From Microbispora hainanensis (GTDB lineage: Bacteria > Actinomycetota > Actinomycetes > Streptosporangiales > Streptosporangiaceae): a stretch of 64,000 nucleotides of DNA. This document shows, piece after piece, positions 43,566 to 54,896 of this stretch (its first letter is position 1; each line of letters opens with the position of its first letter). Location of the stretch: positions 1-64,000 of the forward strand of contig NZ_VIRM01000009.1 in NCBI RefSeq assembly GCF_006874475.1, read 5' to 3'. Both the position numbers and the translations under genes were made by a program. The notes beneath the pieces were generated by a model. The model was not told the origin of the DNA, did no database searches, and saw only the letters and a list, made by a program, of their open reading frames with translations.

Positions 43566-46232
43566 TCAGCTCAGGCGGCGGGGACCGACGTCGGGGCGCA
43601 GCGCGGTGACGGGCCGCAGGACGGCCCGCGCCCCCAGCACGGCCACTCCGGACGCGCCGACGAGGACCTGGTCGAGGTCCATCCTGGCGACCTCGGGCAG
43701 GGCGTCGGCGAGCAGCCCCACCCGCACCAGCAGGTCCTCCAGCGCCTCCACGGCCACCGCCTGGTAGCCGTACTCGCCGAACAGCAACGGCGCGGCGCGG
43801 ACCGACCGCACCAGCCCCGCCGCGTCCTCGGCGGTGAGCGGCGCGAGGCGGTAGGCCTGGTCGCCGAGCAGCCGGGCGGTGACCTCGCCAAGGCCGAACG
43901 TGACGACCCCGCCGAAATAGCGGTCCTGGGTCACGCCGACGACGGTGGGCACCGAGGGCTGCGGCGCCATGCGCTGCACCGCGAGCGGCGTGCCGGGCCC
44001 GAGGAGCGCGGCGAGGTCGGCGTACGCCTGCCGGACCCCGGCGGGCTCGGTGAGGCCGATGCGGACGGTGCCGGCACGGCGGGCGTCCTCCGGGTCGGCC
44101 GACTTGACCACCACGGGCCAGCCGATCCGCTCGGCGGCGGCGACGGCCTCCTCGGCGTCGGCCGCGACGTACGCCGGCCAGACCTCGATGCCGTAGCAGG
44201 CCAGCAGCATGGTGGCGTCGATCTCCCGCTCCTCGCCGAGCGTGCCTTCGCCGTCGGCACCCTCGCCGGCCGCGCCCTTGCCGGCCAGGGCCGCGGCGAC
44301 GATCCCCCGCGCCGCGGCGGTGTCGATCCCCTCGACGGACGGGACCGTGCCGGGCGGCTGCCTGCGCCACTGGGCGTACCGCACGACGTGGGCCAGCGCG
44401 CGGACCGCCTCCTCGGGGGCCGGGTACGACGGGATGGACCCGCGTTGGGGGGAGTCGTCGCCGGGGCCGTCCGTCACCCGCAGCTCGACCGGCATGCCCA
44501 GCGCGCCCTGGAAGGTCGCCAGCACCGGCTTCCCCGACTCCCGCGCGACCTCCAGGAGCGCCTCGGCCACCTCGCGGCAGTCTCCGGGGATCGGGGGCAT
44601 GTAGATCGCGACGGCGGCGTCCACCTCGGGCAGCACGCTCCGCAGGGCCGCGGCGAACTCGGCGGCGCCGGCGCGGGCGCCGAGGTTCACCGGCACGCCC
44701 GGCTGGAGGCCCGCGCCCGCGCACGCCTCCTCCGCGAGCAGCGTGAGCGCGTCGGAGTTGCCGACCACGCCCACCCTCGGCCCGGCAGGCAGCGGCTGGT
44801 GCGCCAGGAGCTGGCCGACGTCGAAGAGCTGGACCAGGTCGTCCACCCGGATGACCCCGGCCTGCGCGAACAGCGAGCTCAGCGCGGTGTCGGGCAGCGC
44901 GAGCACGGGCGCGCGGTGCCCGCCGGGTACGCCGCGCGACTTGACCACCACGATCGGCTTGGACCGGGAGATCCGCCGGGCCAGCCGGGTGAACTTGCGC
45001 GGGTTCCCGATGGACTCCAGGTAGAGCAGGATCACATCGGTCGCCGGGTCCTCCTCCCAGTATTGGAGGAGGTCGTTGCCGGACACGTCGGCCCGGTTGC
45101 CCGCGGAGACGAACGTCGAGATGCCCATGCCGCGCTGCGCCACCCGCTGCAGCAGGGCGGTGCCGAGCGCACCCGACTGGCTGAAGAACCCGACCCTCCC
45201 CCGCCCCGGCAGGGTCGCCGCGAGCGTCGCGTTGAGCCGTACGGCGGGGTCGGTGTTGGCGATGCCCAGGCAGTTGGGCCCCACCACACGGATGCCGTAC
45301 GCCCGGGCGATGCGGACCAGCTCCTCCTGGCGGGCCCGGCCCTCTGGCCCGGTCTCGCCGAATCCGGAGGAGACCACGACCAGGCCCTTCACGCCCTTCT
45401 CCGCGCACTCCCCGACGAGTTCGAGCACGCCCTCGGCGGGGACCGCCAGCACCGCGAGGTCCACCTCGCCGTCGATGGCCGACACGCTGCGGTAGGCCCG
45501 CACGCCGGCCACGGCCCGTACGTGCCGGTGGACGGGATAGACGGGGCCGGTGAAGTCGGCGGCGAGCAGGTTGCGCAGGACCGTCTGGCCGATTCCCCCC
45601 GGCTCGCGGCTCGCGCCGATGACCGCGACCGACTCGGGCGTCAGCAGGCGGGCGATCGAGCGCGCCTCGGCGCGGTGCTCGCGGGCGAGCCGGACCTCCA
45701 GCGCGGTCTCGGTGCTGGACAGGTCGAGCGTCATGCGCACGACGCCGTCCTCGAACTGGCTCTGCGCCGTGTATCCGGCCTGGCGGAACAGGCCCATCAT
45801 CCGGTGGTTGCCCGGCAGCACGTCGGCGATGAAGGTCTTGATCCCGCGCTCGCGCGCGGCGGCCCGCAGGTGCTCCATCAGCACCGCGGCCACGCCCCTG
45901 CCCTGGTGGGCGTCCTCGACCAGGAAGGCCACCTCGGCGTGGTCGCGCGGCTGCACCCGGTCATACCGTACGACCGCGACCATCTCGGTGCCGATCGTGG
46001 CAATGAGGGCGACCCGGTTGTCGTAGTCGACGTTGGTGAACCAGACCACGTCCTTGTCGGTCAGGCGGGGCCGCGGCCCGAAGTACCGGAAGTAGATGGA
46101 CTCCGCGGACAGGCGCGAGTAGAACGAGCGCAGCATGCCGGCGTCGTCCGGCCTGATCGGGCGGACATGGGCGGTGCCGCCGTCGGACAGCACGACGTCC
46201 GCCTCCCAGTGGGCGGGGTACTGAGGGTGCAC
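43566..46232 (-). CDS. GNAT acetyltransferase fused to ADP-forming acyl-CoA ligase-like domains
   Basis: 888 residues. An N-terminal GNAT domain (about 15-165; acetyl-CoA loop VEDAHQGRGVAAVLMEH) is followed by a CoA-binding domain (VAVIGASREPGGIGQTVLRNLL), succinyl-CoA-ligase-like domains (VVGPNCLGIANT, GFFSQSGALGTALL) and a C-terminal ATP-grasp (WPVVVKSADPEDARRAGTVRIGL). The order differs from E. coli PatZ, where GNAT is last. The SHTG-type motif common in active ligases is not seen; GGHRAPVLALPDTA stands there. A lysine acetyltransferase role acting on metabolic enzymes is likely. Confidence 0.88.
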   Translation of the reverse strand: MHPQYPAHWEADVVLSDGGTAHVRPIRPDDAGMLRSFYSRLSAESIYFRYFGPRPRLTDKDVVWFTNVDYDNRVALIATIGTEMVAVVRYDRVQPRDHAEVAFLVEDAHQGRGVAAVLMEHLRAAARERGIKTFIADVLPGNHRMMGLFRQAGYTAQSQFEDGVVRMTLDLSSTETALEVRLAREHRAEARSIARLLTPESVAVIGASREPGGIGQTVLRNLLAADFTGPVYPVHRHVRAVAGVRAYRSVSAIDGEVDLAVLAVPAEGVLELVGECAEKGVKGLVVVSSGFGETGPEGRARQEELVRIARAYGIRVVGPNCLGIANTDPAVRLNATLAATLPGRGRVGFFSQSGALGTALLQRVAQRGMGISTFVSAGNRADVSGNDLLQYWEEDPATDVILLYLESIGNPRKFTRLARRISRSKPIVVVKSRGVPGGHRAPVLALPDTALSSLFAQAGVIRVDDLVQLFDVGQLLAHQPLPAGPRVGVVGNSDALTLLAEEACAGAGLQPGVPVNLGARAGAAEFAAALRSVLPEVDAAVAIYMPPIPGDCREVAEALLEVARESGKPVLATFQGALGMPVELRVTDGPGDDSPQRGSIPSYPAPEEAVRALAHVVRYAQWRRQPPGTVPSVEGIDTAAARGIVAAALAGKGAAGEGADGEGTLGEEREIDATMLLACYGIEVWPAYVAADAEEAVAAAERIGWPVVVKSADPEDARRAGTVRIGLTEPAGVRQAYADLAALLGPGTPLAVQRMAPQPSVPTVVGVTQDRYFGGVVTFGLGEVTARLLGDQAYRLAPLTAEDAAGLVRSVRAAPLLFGEYGYQAVAVEALEDLLVRVGLLADALPEVARMDLDQVLVGASGVAVLGARAVLRPVTALRPDVGPRRLS

Positions 46233-46509
46233 GCAATCGAGGCTAGCCGCGTCCGGCTTCGCCTGGATTGAGACATTCCTTACGACTGGCCCGTCCGCTT
46301 TCCGGATCCGCCTATAAGGGATCTACCAGCCCTGACGTGGCAAGTTGGGCAACGCTTGTGCATCGACTGTGCCCGTCTGTCCGCTCTCCACCCCACGACG
46401 CCCCTGGAAGCTGTTAGGTTTCTGGACGTCAGCCTCACAGCACGGAGAGGACGCCGCCCCTCCTTGGGCATGGCTCACCTCCACAAGCAGTTGGCAAGGT
46501 GGTGACATC

Positions 46510-47400
46510 ATGACGCGGGTCGTCGTGGTGGGCGATCTCATGACGGACGCGGTCGCCCGCGCGAAATTCCCTCTTGCCAGGGCGAGCGACACCCCGGCCG
46601 TCGTGACCATGCACGGTGGCGGCTCCGGCGCCAACATCGCCTCCTGGCTCGCCGTGGAGGGCTCCGAGGTCGCCTTCATCGGCCGCCGCGGCGCCGACAT
46701 CACGGGCCGCAACCGCGACATGGAGCTCATGGGCTACGGCGTGGACGCCCGGCTCGTCATGGATCCCGAGCGGCCGACCGGCACCTGTGTCGTGCTCGTC
46801 ACCCACAAGGGCGAGCGGACCATGCTGTCCGACCCCGGCGCCAACGCCGCGCTGTCCCCCGAGGACCTGCCGCGCGACCTGTTCGGCGGCGGCCACCTGC
46901 ACATGTCCGGTTACACACTGATCAACGAGGGATCGCGCGACGCCGGCCTCGCCGCGCTCGACATGGCCCGGCGGTCCGGCATGTCGATCTCGGTGGACTG
47001 CGCCTCCACCGCTCCTCTGGAGCGGACCGGCGCCGAGCCCTTCCTCGAGTGGACCGACGGCGCGAAGCTGCTGTTCGCGAACGCCGACCAGGCCAAGGTG
47101 CTCACCGGCAGGGACGACCCCGCCGCGGCGGCCAAGGTGCTGACCGCCTGGTTCCCCCAGGTCGTGATCAAGCTCAACGCCGAGGGCTCGCTCTGGTTCT
47201 CCAACAACCGTCCCGAGCCGGTCAGGGCGCCCGCCGAGGTCGTCGACCGGATCGTGGACGGCACGGGCGCCGGCGACGCCTTCACCGCCGGTTTCCTGCC
47301 GGTCTGGCTGGACGGCAAGCCGGCCGCCGAGGCGCTGGCGGCGGGCAACGCCCTCGCCGCCAAGTGCATCTCCAACCTCGGTGCCCGCCCCCGCCTCTGA
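46510..47400 (+). CDS. PfkB-family carbohydrate kinase
   Basis: 296 residues with the ribokinase fold: MHGGGSGANIASWLA (PfkB signature 1 region) and DGTGAGDAFTAGFL (catalytic Asp and anion hole, signature 2). Substrates in this family include ribose, fructose phosphates and nucleosides such as pseudouridine; it is not determined here. ATG 46510 follows AAGGTGGTG. The preceding 277 bp, divergent from the GNAT-ligase gene, has a TATAAG at 46314-46319 but no clear promoter. Confidence 0.9.
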   Translation: MTRVVVVGDLMTDAVARAKFPLARASDTPAVVTMHGGGSGANIASWLAVEGSEVAFIGRRGADITGRNRDMELMGYGVDARLVMDPERPTGTCVVLVTHKGERTMLSDPGANAALSPEDLPRDLFGGGHLHMSGYTLINEGSRDAGLAALDMARRSGMSISVDCASTAPLERTGAEPFLEWTDGAKLLFANADQAKVLTGRDDPAAAAKVLTAWFPQVVIKLNAEGSLWFSNNRPEPVRAPAEVVDRIVDGTGAGDAFTAGFLPVWLDGKPAAEALAAGNALAAKCISNLGARPRL

Positions 47401-47459
47401 CCCCAGCGCCCACGGGCCGGGGGTACGGCTCCGCACCGGTCTTCCGGCCCGAAGACAGA

Positions 47460-47491
47460 ACGCCCGCGATTCCCAGGGGGATCGCGGGCGT
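47460..47491. terminator. Bidirectional terminator
   Basis: ACGCCCGCGAT (47460-47470) and ATCGCGGGCGT (47481-47491) form a perfect 11-bp stem with a 10-base loop between the convergent pfkB and proW genes. Confidence 0.75.
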
Positions 47492-47526
47492 CATCGCGTC
47501 GGGCGAGCAGGTGGGCACTCCGCGAG

Positions 47527-48436
<910 letters not shown>

Positions 48437-48444
<8 letters not shown>

Positions 48445-49630
48445 GCCTCACCTTTTTCGGAACCGCCAGGGCGGCGAGGATCGCCGCCCTGGGAGCGACA
48501 CCGAGCAGACGTCTGTCGGCGTCCACAACGGCGATGGGCACCGTGTGACGTCCGGCCAGATCGCAGAACTCCACGATCGGCGCGTCCGCGGGCACGGCGT
48601 GGTAGTCGCCGCCGAGACAGGACTCGACGGTCGTCCCGCCGTCCCGCAGCGCTCCCGCGAGTGCCTTGTCGGTCGCCACTCCGACGACGCGCCCGGTCTC
48701 GTCAAGGACGAAGATCCCGTTCATCTCCACGTTCTCGAGCCGCTTGAGCACCTCTACCGGGCTCTCGCCGCACCGCGCGGTCACGAGCGGCGGACGCAAG
48801 ACGTTCCCCGCGGTGAGAACGCGAGAGCGGTCCACGTCGGCGACGAACTCGGTCACGTAGTCGTCGGCCGGCGCCGAGATGATCTCGTTGGCGGTGGCGC
48901 ACTGGGCCACCCGGCCGTCCCGCATGACCATGATGCGCTCGCCGATCCGCATCGCCTCGTTGAGATCGTGCGTGACGAAGACGATGGTCCGCCGGTCCTC
49001 TGACTGGAGTTGCAGGAGCAGTTCCTGCATGTCGCGGCGGATCAGCGGATCGAGGGCGCTGAACGGCTCGTCCATGAGCAGGATCTCGGCGTCCGTGGCC
49101 AGTGCGCGGGCAAGTCCCACCCGTTGCTTCATCCCGCCGGACAGCTCGTGCGGGTAGGAGTCGGCCCACTGCTCCAGCCCAACGCGCCGCAGCGCCCAAT
49201 CCGCCCGCTCCATACGCTGCTTCGCCGGCGCCTGCCGGACCTTGAGCCCGTAGGCGGCGTTCTCCCGCACCCTGCGGTGCGGCAGCAGCGCGAAGTGCTG
49301 GAAGACCATGTTGATCTTCCTGTTCCTGAGCTGCCGCAGCTCGTCCTGCGGCAGGGCGGCCAGGTCGGCGCCATCGACCAGCAGGGACCCCATGGTGGGT
49401 TCCACAAGACGGTTGAGCATGCGCAGCACGGTCGACTTGCCCGATCCGGACAGACCCATGATCACGAAGATCTCCCCGGCGGACACGGAGAACCCTACGT
49501 CGTCGACCGCAAGGAAGCCGCCCGCCTCGCGTACCGCGTTCCGGCGCCGTTCACCGGCCCCCCGCAGCGCGGACACCGCCCCGTCCCGCGGCATTCCGTA
49601 GACCTTGGTGAGACCTCTGGCTTCGATCAT
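48437..49630 (-). CDS. proV: Glycine betaine/proline ABC transporter ATPase
   Basis: 397 residues. Walker A GLSGSGKST, Q-loop MVFQHFALLPHR, signature LSGGMKQR, Walker B EILLMDEPFSALD and switch HDLNEAM are all present, followed by two C-terminal CBS domains that sense ionic strength in ProV/OpuA. The N-terminus carries a 25-residue insert after MPRDGAVSALRG. ATG 49630 follows GGGAGGG. Confidence 0.94.
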
Positions 49631-49663
49631 GGTGCCCTCCCGCGGGCTCTCACCGGTCATGCG

Positions 49664-50638
49664 TCAGCCCTTCAGGCTCGGCAGGACGACATCGGAGGCC
49701 GGCTTGCCGTTGATGTCGGTGACCCCGTTCAACCAGCCCGCGACCATGTCGGGATGGGTTTTCATCCATTTCTCGGCCGCGGCCTTCGCCGTCTTCTTCT
49801 CCTTGTCGAGGGCGCGGATCCACGCCGAGGCACTGTCGGCGTCCACTTTCATCTGCGACAGAAAACGGTGGAGATTCGGGTCCTGCTTGTCGAGGCCCAT
49901 GCGCTCGAGCACGCGGATCTCCCCGGCGCCCGGCCACACCTTCTGCGGGTCGTCCATAAAGACGAGCTTGAAATCGATCGTCATCCAGTGCGGGCTCCAG
50001 CCGAGGAAGACGATCGGCTGGTGCTTGGCCGTGCGCCGGGTCACCTCCGCCAGCATCGCCTCGGTGCTGCTCTGCACGAGCTGCCAGTCGCCCAGCCCGT
50101 ACGCGTCCTTGTCGATGGCCTCCTGGATGATCTGGTTGGCCGGGGCGCCCGGCTCGATCCCGTAGATCTTGCGCCCGAACAGGTCCCCGTTCTTGTCCAG
50201 ATCCGCGAGGGAGTGCACCCCGTACTTGTCCGCCACCCACCCGGGGACGGCCGGGGCGTACTGTGTGCCGCTCAGGAGGGTGCCCACGACCTTGACCTTT
50301 CCCTCGTCGATGGGCTTTTGGAAGACCTGTTGCTGGCTGGGCCACCAGTTCCCGAGATAGGCGTCCGCCTTGCCGGTCGCCAGCGCCTGGCCGGCCAGCG
50401 GTACGGACACCTCCTGGGTGCTCGCCTGGTAACCAAGCTTGCCGAGGATGTCGATCGCGATCTGCGTCTCCACCACCAGATCGCTCCACGGCTGCTGGAC
50501 GAACCTGGCGACACGCGCGCCGCTGCCGCCGCTCGTCGTGGCGAAGCCGTCGGTAGTCGTGCCGCTGCACGCGGCCAGCGCCGTCGCCGCGACCAGGACG
50601 ACAGTCACATTCCGCAGTCTCCTGAGTACAGATGTCAT
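49664..50638 (-). CDS. proX: Glycine betaine-binding lipoprotein
   Basis: 324 residues. Lipoprotein signal (VVLVAATALAAC, Cys24 of the lipobox), then an OpuAC fold: FVQQPWSDLVVETQIAIDILGKLGY, DAYLGNWWPSQQQV, IEPGAPANQIIQEAI and FLGWSPHWM with aromatic residues for the betaine cage. ATG 50638 follows GGAAA. It lies 46 bp after the DUF3604 gene and leads proV-proW. Confidence 0.93.
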   Translation of the reverse strand: MTSVLRRLRNVTVVLVAATALAACSGTTTDGFATTSGGSGARVARFVQQPWSDLVVETQIAIDILGKLGYQASTQEVSVPLAGQALATGKADAYLGNWWPSQQQVFQKPIDEGKVKVVGTLLSGTQYAPAVPGWVADKYGVHSLADLDKNGDLFGRKIYGIEPGAPANQIIQEAIDKDAYGLGDWQLVQSSTEAMLAEVTRRTAKHQPIVFLGWSPHWMTIDFKLVFMDDPQKVWPGAGEIRVLERMGLDKQDPNLHRFLSQMKVDADSASAWIRALDKEKKTAKAAAEKWMKTHPDMVAGWLNGVTDINGKPASDVVLPSLKG

Positions 50639-50684
50639 CGGCGTTTCCAATCGTCAGGGGTTGTTGGAGACCGTCGTCGGCGGA

Positions 50685-53600
50685 TCAGTTCTGCTCCACC
50701 CAGATGGGCGAGGACCATGCCATTTCGCCATCGGTCTGGTAAGCGCGGACGTAGTACCAGCCCGACTCGGGGCTTTCGTCCCGCCAACTGAAGCGGTGCT
50801 CGGGACCGCCGAGCGAGGTGAGGCCGCCGATGCCAGGCTGCAGGCGCAGACGCCCGTCGTTCTTCACGGGGATCTCGACAACCGCCGTCCTCAGCTCCCC
50901 CAGCGTCGTGCTGTGCGCGCCCTGGGTGGTGGTGACGGTGACGGTCGCCTCGTCGGGGCCGATCAGGGTGACCTCCACGCCGCCACGCTGCGAGCCGTAC
51001 GGCTCGCCGAAGCTCTTGGTGCTCGCCTGCCAGCCGATCCGCCGCCGGTCGACCTCGACGATCTCCGGACTCCAGTACGGCGTCTGCAGCACCTCGCCGC
51101 CGTCGATCACGAGGACGCCGCTCCAGTCGGTGGTCGTGGAGCTCATCCCCCATTCGACGCGCACCGGCACCGCCGCCCAGCCCTCCGGCAGGCCCAGCTC
51201 CGGGCACACACTGTGCACGACCTCTCCTCCGCGAACGATCTCGATGCGGGCCAGGTCGCCGTAACCCCGTACGTAGGCCGACAGTTCGACCGGGCCGCCC
51301 GCCGTGGTCTCGCCGCCCATGAACGTCTCACCGATGCGGACGTCCACGAGCAGGTCACGGGTGGTCGCGGCGAACACCCGGCGGGCGTGGAGCGCATCGA
51401 AGATCGACGCCCGGTCCAGCGACTCCGCGTACGCCCCGATGTAGCTCGCGCCGTGCCCGTGGTCGGAGGAGGCGATGAGCCCGAAACGGTGACCACGGCG
51501 CAGGCCGTCCAGGACGAAGGTGCCGGGCAGGGTGGCGTCCGAGTACTGCCGGAAGCAGCCGTCGTCCTCGTAGTTGCCCCGGCAGGCCTGGAATACCTCG
51601 ACCAGCCGCAGGTAGTCGGCGTCGTAGTAGCTCCAGTCGAAGGGCACCATCGCCGATCCCGGGTGGTGCGGAATGGTGATCGCCGGGAAGTCGGGGTACT
51701 CGCGCATCTGCCGCCACAGGTCGGCCGGCGTGTCCGAGCCCTCCGCGTACGAGGAGAAGATGGGCGCGCCGCGCCTGACGTCGCCGTAGATGACGTTCTG
51801 GTGCCCGGTCATGCCGGTCCATTCGAAGCCGTAGAGCGGCACAAACCGGCCGTCGACGCGGAAGAGGTCGGCGACCTTCTGGATCGACCACCACTGGTAG
51901 TCCGTGCTGTTCTCCGAATGGTCGGTGACGGCCCAGAAGTCGTACTCGCAGACATCCCAGGAGTAGCGGTAGAAATCCTCCAGTGAGGGCTCGTCGCCGG
52001 AGGTGCACCGGCTGATGAGCGAATGCCGGTGCAGGTCACCCCAGAACAGGCTGTAGTCGGTGCCGTCGACCCGGGTCGAGTACCGCTCGCGGCCTGCCCC
52101 CACCCAGGACCGGGCCTCCCGGCGCTCCGCGCTGTGCACGATCTCGATCCGGCGCTCGGCCCGTGCCGGGCCGGACGACGTCACGGTCGCCGATCGCAGC
52201 GACCCCGTGCCGTGCATGCCGTGCCAGATCACCTCACCGTGGTGCTCCAGGAGGAAGGGGCACTCCCGGCCGCCGAAGCCCTCGGTCCACGTGAGGCCGC
52301 GCTCAAGACGGCCGTCGGTCTGCCACACCACGAGCGCGCCGCTCGGCAACGGCGCGATCGCGGGCTCCTCAAGGGTGCCGTCGCTCGCCGAGAAGGTCGT
52401 GGGCGCGGACCAGCCGTCGGGCCCCAGGCTCTGCGCCGCGACCTCCCAGTAGTAGGTCATGAGCGGCAGCCGGCGGTGGATCCGGTAGGCGACAGTGAGG
52501 CCGCCGCCTGGGTCGGCGGCGAGCCGCGGCAGCCCTCCGGGGACCACGTCGAGGCCCTGCGCGAGGACCCCGTCGGCCTCCCGCACGCCGTCGTCGTCCA
52601 CCCGCACGACCCGGATCGAGGCGGCCACCTCGGGCAGCAGCTCCGGCGGGACGAACTCGCCGCTCTCGCGCATGCCCTCGATCCGCGGCGACTCGGGCAG
52701 GCGCTCCGTCGGCCGCAGGCGCGTGGGACCGGAACCACCGTGCCCGTGGACCGTGATCACGTCGAAGGCGCACCACACCGCGCCGTCGCTGGTCACCGCC
52801 AGACTCGGGTGCAGGGCGTAGTCGCTGCCGCCGGTGATGGCCCGGACCGGGGAGAGTTGGCCGGACGGCTCCGCCGTGCGCAGCACGACGCGGTAGGCGC
52901 CGCCCGTGTACTCCGTCCAGGCGTACACCGTGCGGCCGCCGGGCGCGGAAGCGATCGCCGGATCCCACACGTTGGCCTCGACGCCCTCGCTCACCAGCCT
53001 GGTGTCGCTCCACGCGCCGTCCTTCCAACGGCGGGCGAAGATGCCGAAGCGGTTGTCGAGCCGTCCCTGCCAGCACACCTCGACGCTGCCGTCCGGATGC
53101 GCCGTGAGTTCCTGGTTGAACGAGGGGTGTGAGGTGCTGCTCACCCGATCCTCGTCCGTCCAGCGGCCCGCTTCGTGGCGGCGGCACCAGATCGTCACCT
53201 CACCGCCGTCGGACCGCGCATAGCAGACCCAGGCCCGTCCTTCGGCGTCGAAGAGCGCGGTGGGGCGGAAGCAGTCGGCCGGATCGTTCGACAGGACGAC
53301 CGGCTCGCCCTCGGCCCTCGGGCCGTCGAGCAGCGTCGCCAGCACCCGGTCACCCGCGCCGTGCTCCCATTCGGTCCATGCATACAGAACGCGGCCGTCG
53401 GCCGCCGTGGCGACCGACGGCCGCGCCGCCGACCCCGATACCCTGACGGCCCGGCCCTCCAGCCGCCGATGGCCGTCAAGGCGGGTGGCGCCCGCCAGCG
53501 CCTCCTCGGCCCGTGCGATGAACTCCGAGACCCGGCCGCCGCCCTCGTCCACCCACATGTATCGCAGCGGGTCGGGGTCGAGCAGCGCCTCAACCGGCGA

Positions 53601-53747
53601 GACGTCACGGCAGACCTCGATGGCGGCGGCCATCCTACGGTTGAAGCCGAGGACACGATCAAGATCGGCGCGCTGCGCCTCGGTGTACTCTCCGCTGTGG
53701 TGGTCGACTCCGCAGCACCGGCCCACGGTAAATCCCTTCGGCAGCAC
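50685..53747 (-). CDS. DUF3604 (PHP-like) protein with beta-propeller N-terminus, 1020 aa
   Basis: The first 500 residues contain repeated YAWTEWE, WVCYAR and VCWQGR-type blades, a sialidase-like beta-propeller. From about 590 comes the DUF3604 metallo-hydrolase core: LFWGDLHRHSLIS, FWAVTDHSENSTDYQWW, YGFEWTGMTGHQNVIYGD, ITIPHHPGSAMVP and LIASSDHGHGASYIG (His/Asp metal sites). A beta-sandwich closes the protein. No signal peptide, so probably cytoplasmic. Being first in an operon with proX-proV-proW suggests it releases or processes a betaine- or choline-containing compound. GTG 53747 is tentative. Confidence 0.8.
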   Translation of the reverse strand: MLPKGFTVGRCCGVDHHSGEYTEAQRADLDRVLGFNRRMAAAIEVCRDVSPVEALLDPDPLRYMWVDEGGGRVSEFIARAEEALAGATRLDGHRRLEGRAVRVSGSAARPSVATAADGRVLYAWTEWEHGAGDRVLATLLDGPRAEGEPVVLSNDPADCFRPTALFDAEGRAWVCYARSDGGEVTIWCRRHEAGRWTDEDRVSSTSHPSFNQELTAHPDGSVEVCWQGRLDNRFGIFARRWKDGAWSDTRLVSEGVEANVWDPAIASAPGGRTVYAWTEYTGGAYRVVLRTAEPSGQLSPVRAITGGSDYALHPSLAVTSDGAVWCAFDVITVHGHGGSGPTRLRPTERLPESPRIEGMRESGEFVPPELLPEVAASIRVVRVDDDGVREADGVLAQGLDVVPGGLPRLAADPGGGLTVAYRIHRRLPLMTYYWEVAAQSLGPDGWSAPTTFSASDGTLEEPAIAPLPSGALVVWQTDGRLERGLTWTEGFGGRECPFLLEHHGEVIWHGMHGTGSLRSATVTSSGPARAERRIEIVHSAERREARSWVGAGRERYSTRVDGTDYSLFWGDLHRHSLISRCTSGDEPSLEDFYRYSWDVCEYDFWAVTDHSENSTDYQWWSIQKVADLFRVDGRFVPLYGFEWTGMTGHQNVIYGDVRRGAPIFSSYAEGSDTPADLWRQMREYPDFPAITIPHHPGSAMVPFDWSYYDADYLRLVEVFQACRGNYEDDGCFRQYSDATLPGTFVLDGLRRGHRFGLIASSDHGHGASYIGAYAESLDRASIFDALHARRVFAATTRDLLVDVRIGETFMGGETTAGGPVELSAYVRGYGDLARIEIVRGGEVVHSVCPELGLPEGWAAVPVRVEWGMSSTTTDWSGVLVIDGGEVLQTPYWSPEIVEVDRRRIGWQASTKSFGEPYGSQRGGVEVTLIGPDEATVTVTTTQGAHSTTLGELRTAVVEIPVKNDGRLRLQPGIGGLTSLGGPEHRFSWRDESPESGWYYVRAYQTDGEMAWSSPIWVEQN

Positions 53748-53951
53748 AAAACAGGGGACTGAAAGGACACGCGAATATTCAGCATGGTGGTGCCGTCCGC
53801 AAATCGGGACGGCCGAGCCTCTCCGCTGAATCCGCCGCGAATTTTCTGGTGCCCAAGACGCTGCCGTGTCGGAGGCAGGGGTGTCAATGCGACCTTCGCC
53901 GCAAACCTAGACCCGAGTCCTTTGATTGCTATAGAAGCTTTCTATGGATCG

Positions 53952-54845
53952 CTATCGTCGATCGTGCGCGGGCCGACCGGCGAAGGACTCCGCCAGCCGC
54001 ACGAAGGCCTCCGCCGCCGGAGAGAGCGACTCGGACCGCCACAGCAGACGGACGCGGCGCGTCACCGGAGGGTCGATCCGCGCGATCCGCGTACCCTGAC
54101 GTGCGGCCTCCTCTGCCATCGGGCGCGGGAGCAGCGCGGCTCCCGCACCCGCGAGGACGAGCGGCACGATGGCGGCGCGGTGGGTCGTCTCGACGGCGAT
54201 GCGGAGCGGGACGCTGGCGCCGGCGAGTGCCTGCTCGACGACGGTCCTCGTCGTCGTCCCCTGCGGGGTCGTCACGAGGTCGAGCTCGGCCACCTCGCTG
54301 ATCGTCAGCCGCTCCGCGTATGGCGAGCCCGGCGGGAGCACCGCGAGCATTTCCTGCTCCGGAAGTTCGAGGGTGCGCAATCCGGTGGCCGGGACGGAGA
54401 AATCGGCGAGCCCGAGTTCGCATTTCCCTGAGCGCACCATTTCGGCGACCGCCACCGCCTGCTCGGGGTCGGTGATTCGAATATCGATTCCGGGATGGCG
54501 ATTGCGGAAAGCCCCGACCATACGGGCCAGCGGATCGACCGCAAGCGTGGTCAGCGCGACTATGTACAGCCTGCCGCTCTGCAGGCCGCGCACCCGCTGG
54601 ACCGACGCACGGGCCCGGCTGAAATCGCGCACTATCTGCTGGGCCGGCTCCAGCAGCGCCTCACCCGCCGAGGTGAGGCGGACGCCCCGCCCGAGCCTGG
54701 TGAACAGCTCCACCCCCAGCTCGCGCTCCAGGGCGCCGACCGCGTGCGACAGCGACGGCTGCGTGACGTTCAGCGCGTGTGCCGCACTCGTGAAGCTGCC
54801 ATGTGCGACAACCGCGAGAAAGTACTCGATCTGCCGCCGATCCAT
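53952..54845 (-). CDS. LysR-family transcriptional regulator
   Basis: 297 residues: winged helix MDRRQIEYFLAVVAHGSFTSAAHALNVTQPSLSHAVGALERELGVELF and a periplasmic-binding-like sensor domain. It is upstream of the DUF3604-proXVW operon on the same strand, with 204 bp between, and is the likely regulator. The gap is AT-richer than its surroundings (TTGATTGCTATAGAAGC near 53921-53937) and may hold the operon promoter. Confidence 0.92.
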   Translation of the reverse strand: MDRRQIEYFLAVVAHGSFTSAAHALNVTQPSLSHAVGALERELGVELFTRLGRGVRLTSAGEALLEPAQQIVRDFSRARASVQRVRGLQSGRLYIVALTTLAVDPLARMVGAFRNRHPGIDIRITDPEQAVAVAEMVRSGKCELGLADFSVPATGLRTLELPEQEMLAVLPPGSPYAERLTISEVAELDLVTTPQGTTTRTVVEQALAGASVPLRIAVETTHRAAIVPLVLAGAGAALLPRPMAEEAARQGTRIARIDPPVTRRVRLLWRSESLSPAAEAFVRLAESFAGRPAHDRR

Positions 54846-54896
54846 GGGCGCCTCCTGACTGTCTCGACGCCCTCAGCCCCTGCGGCCTCCACAGGC

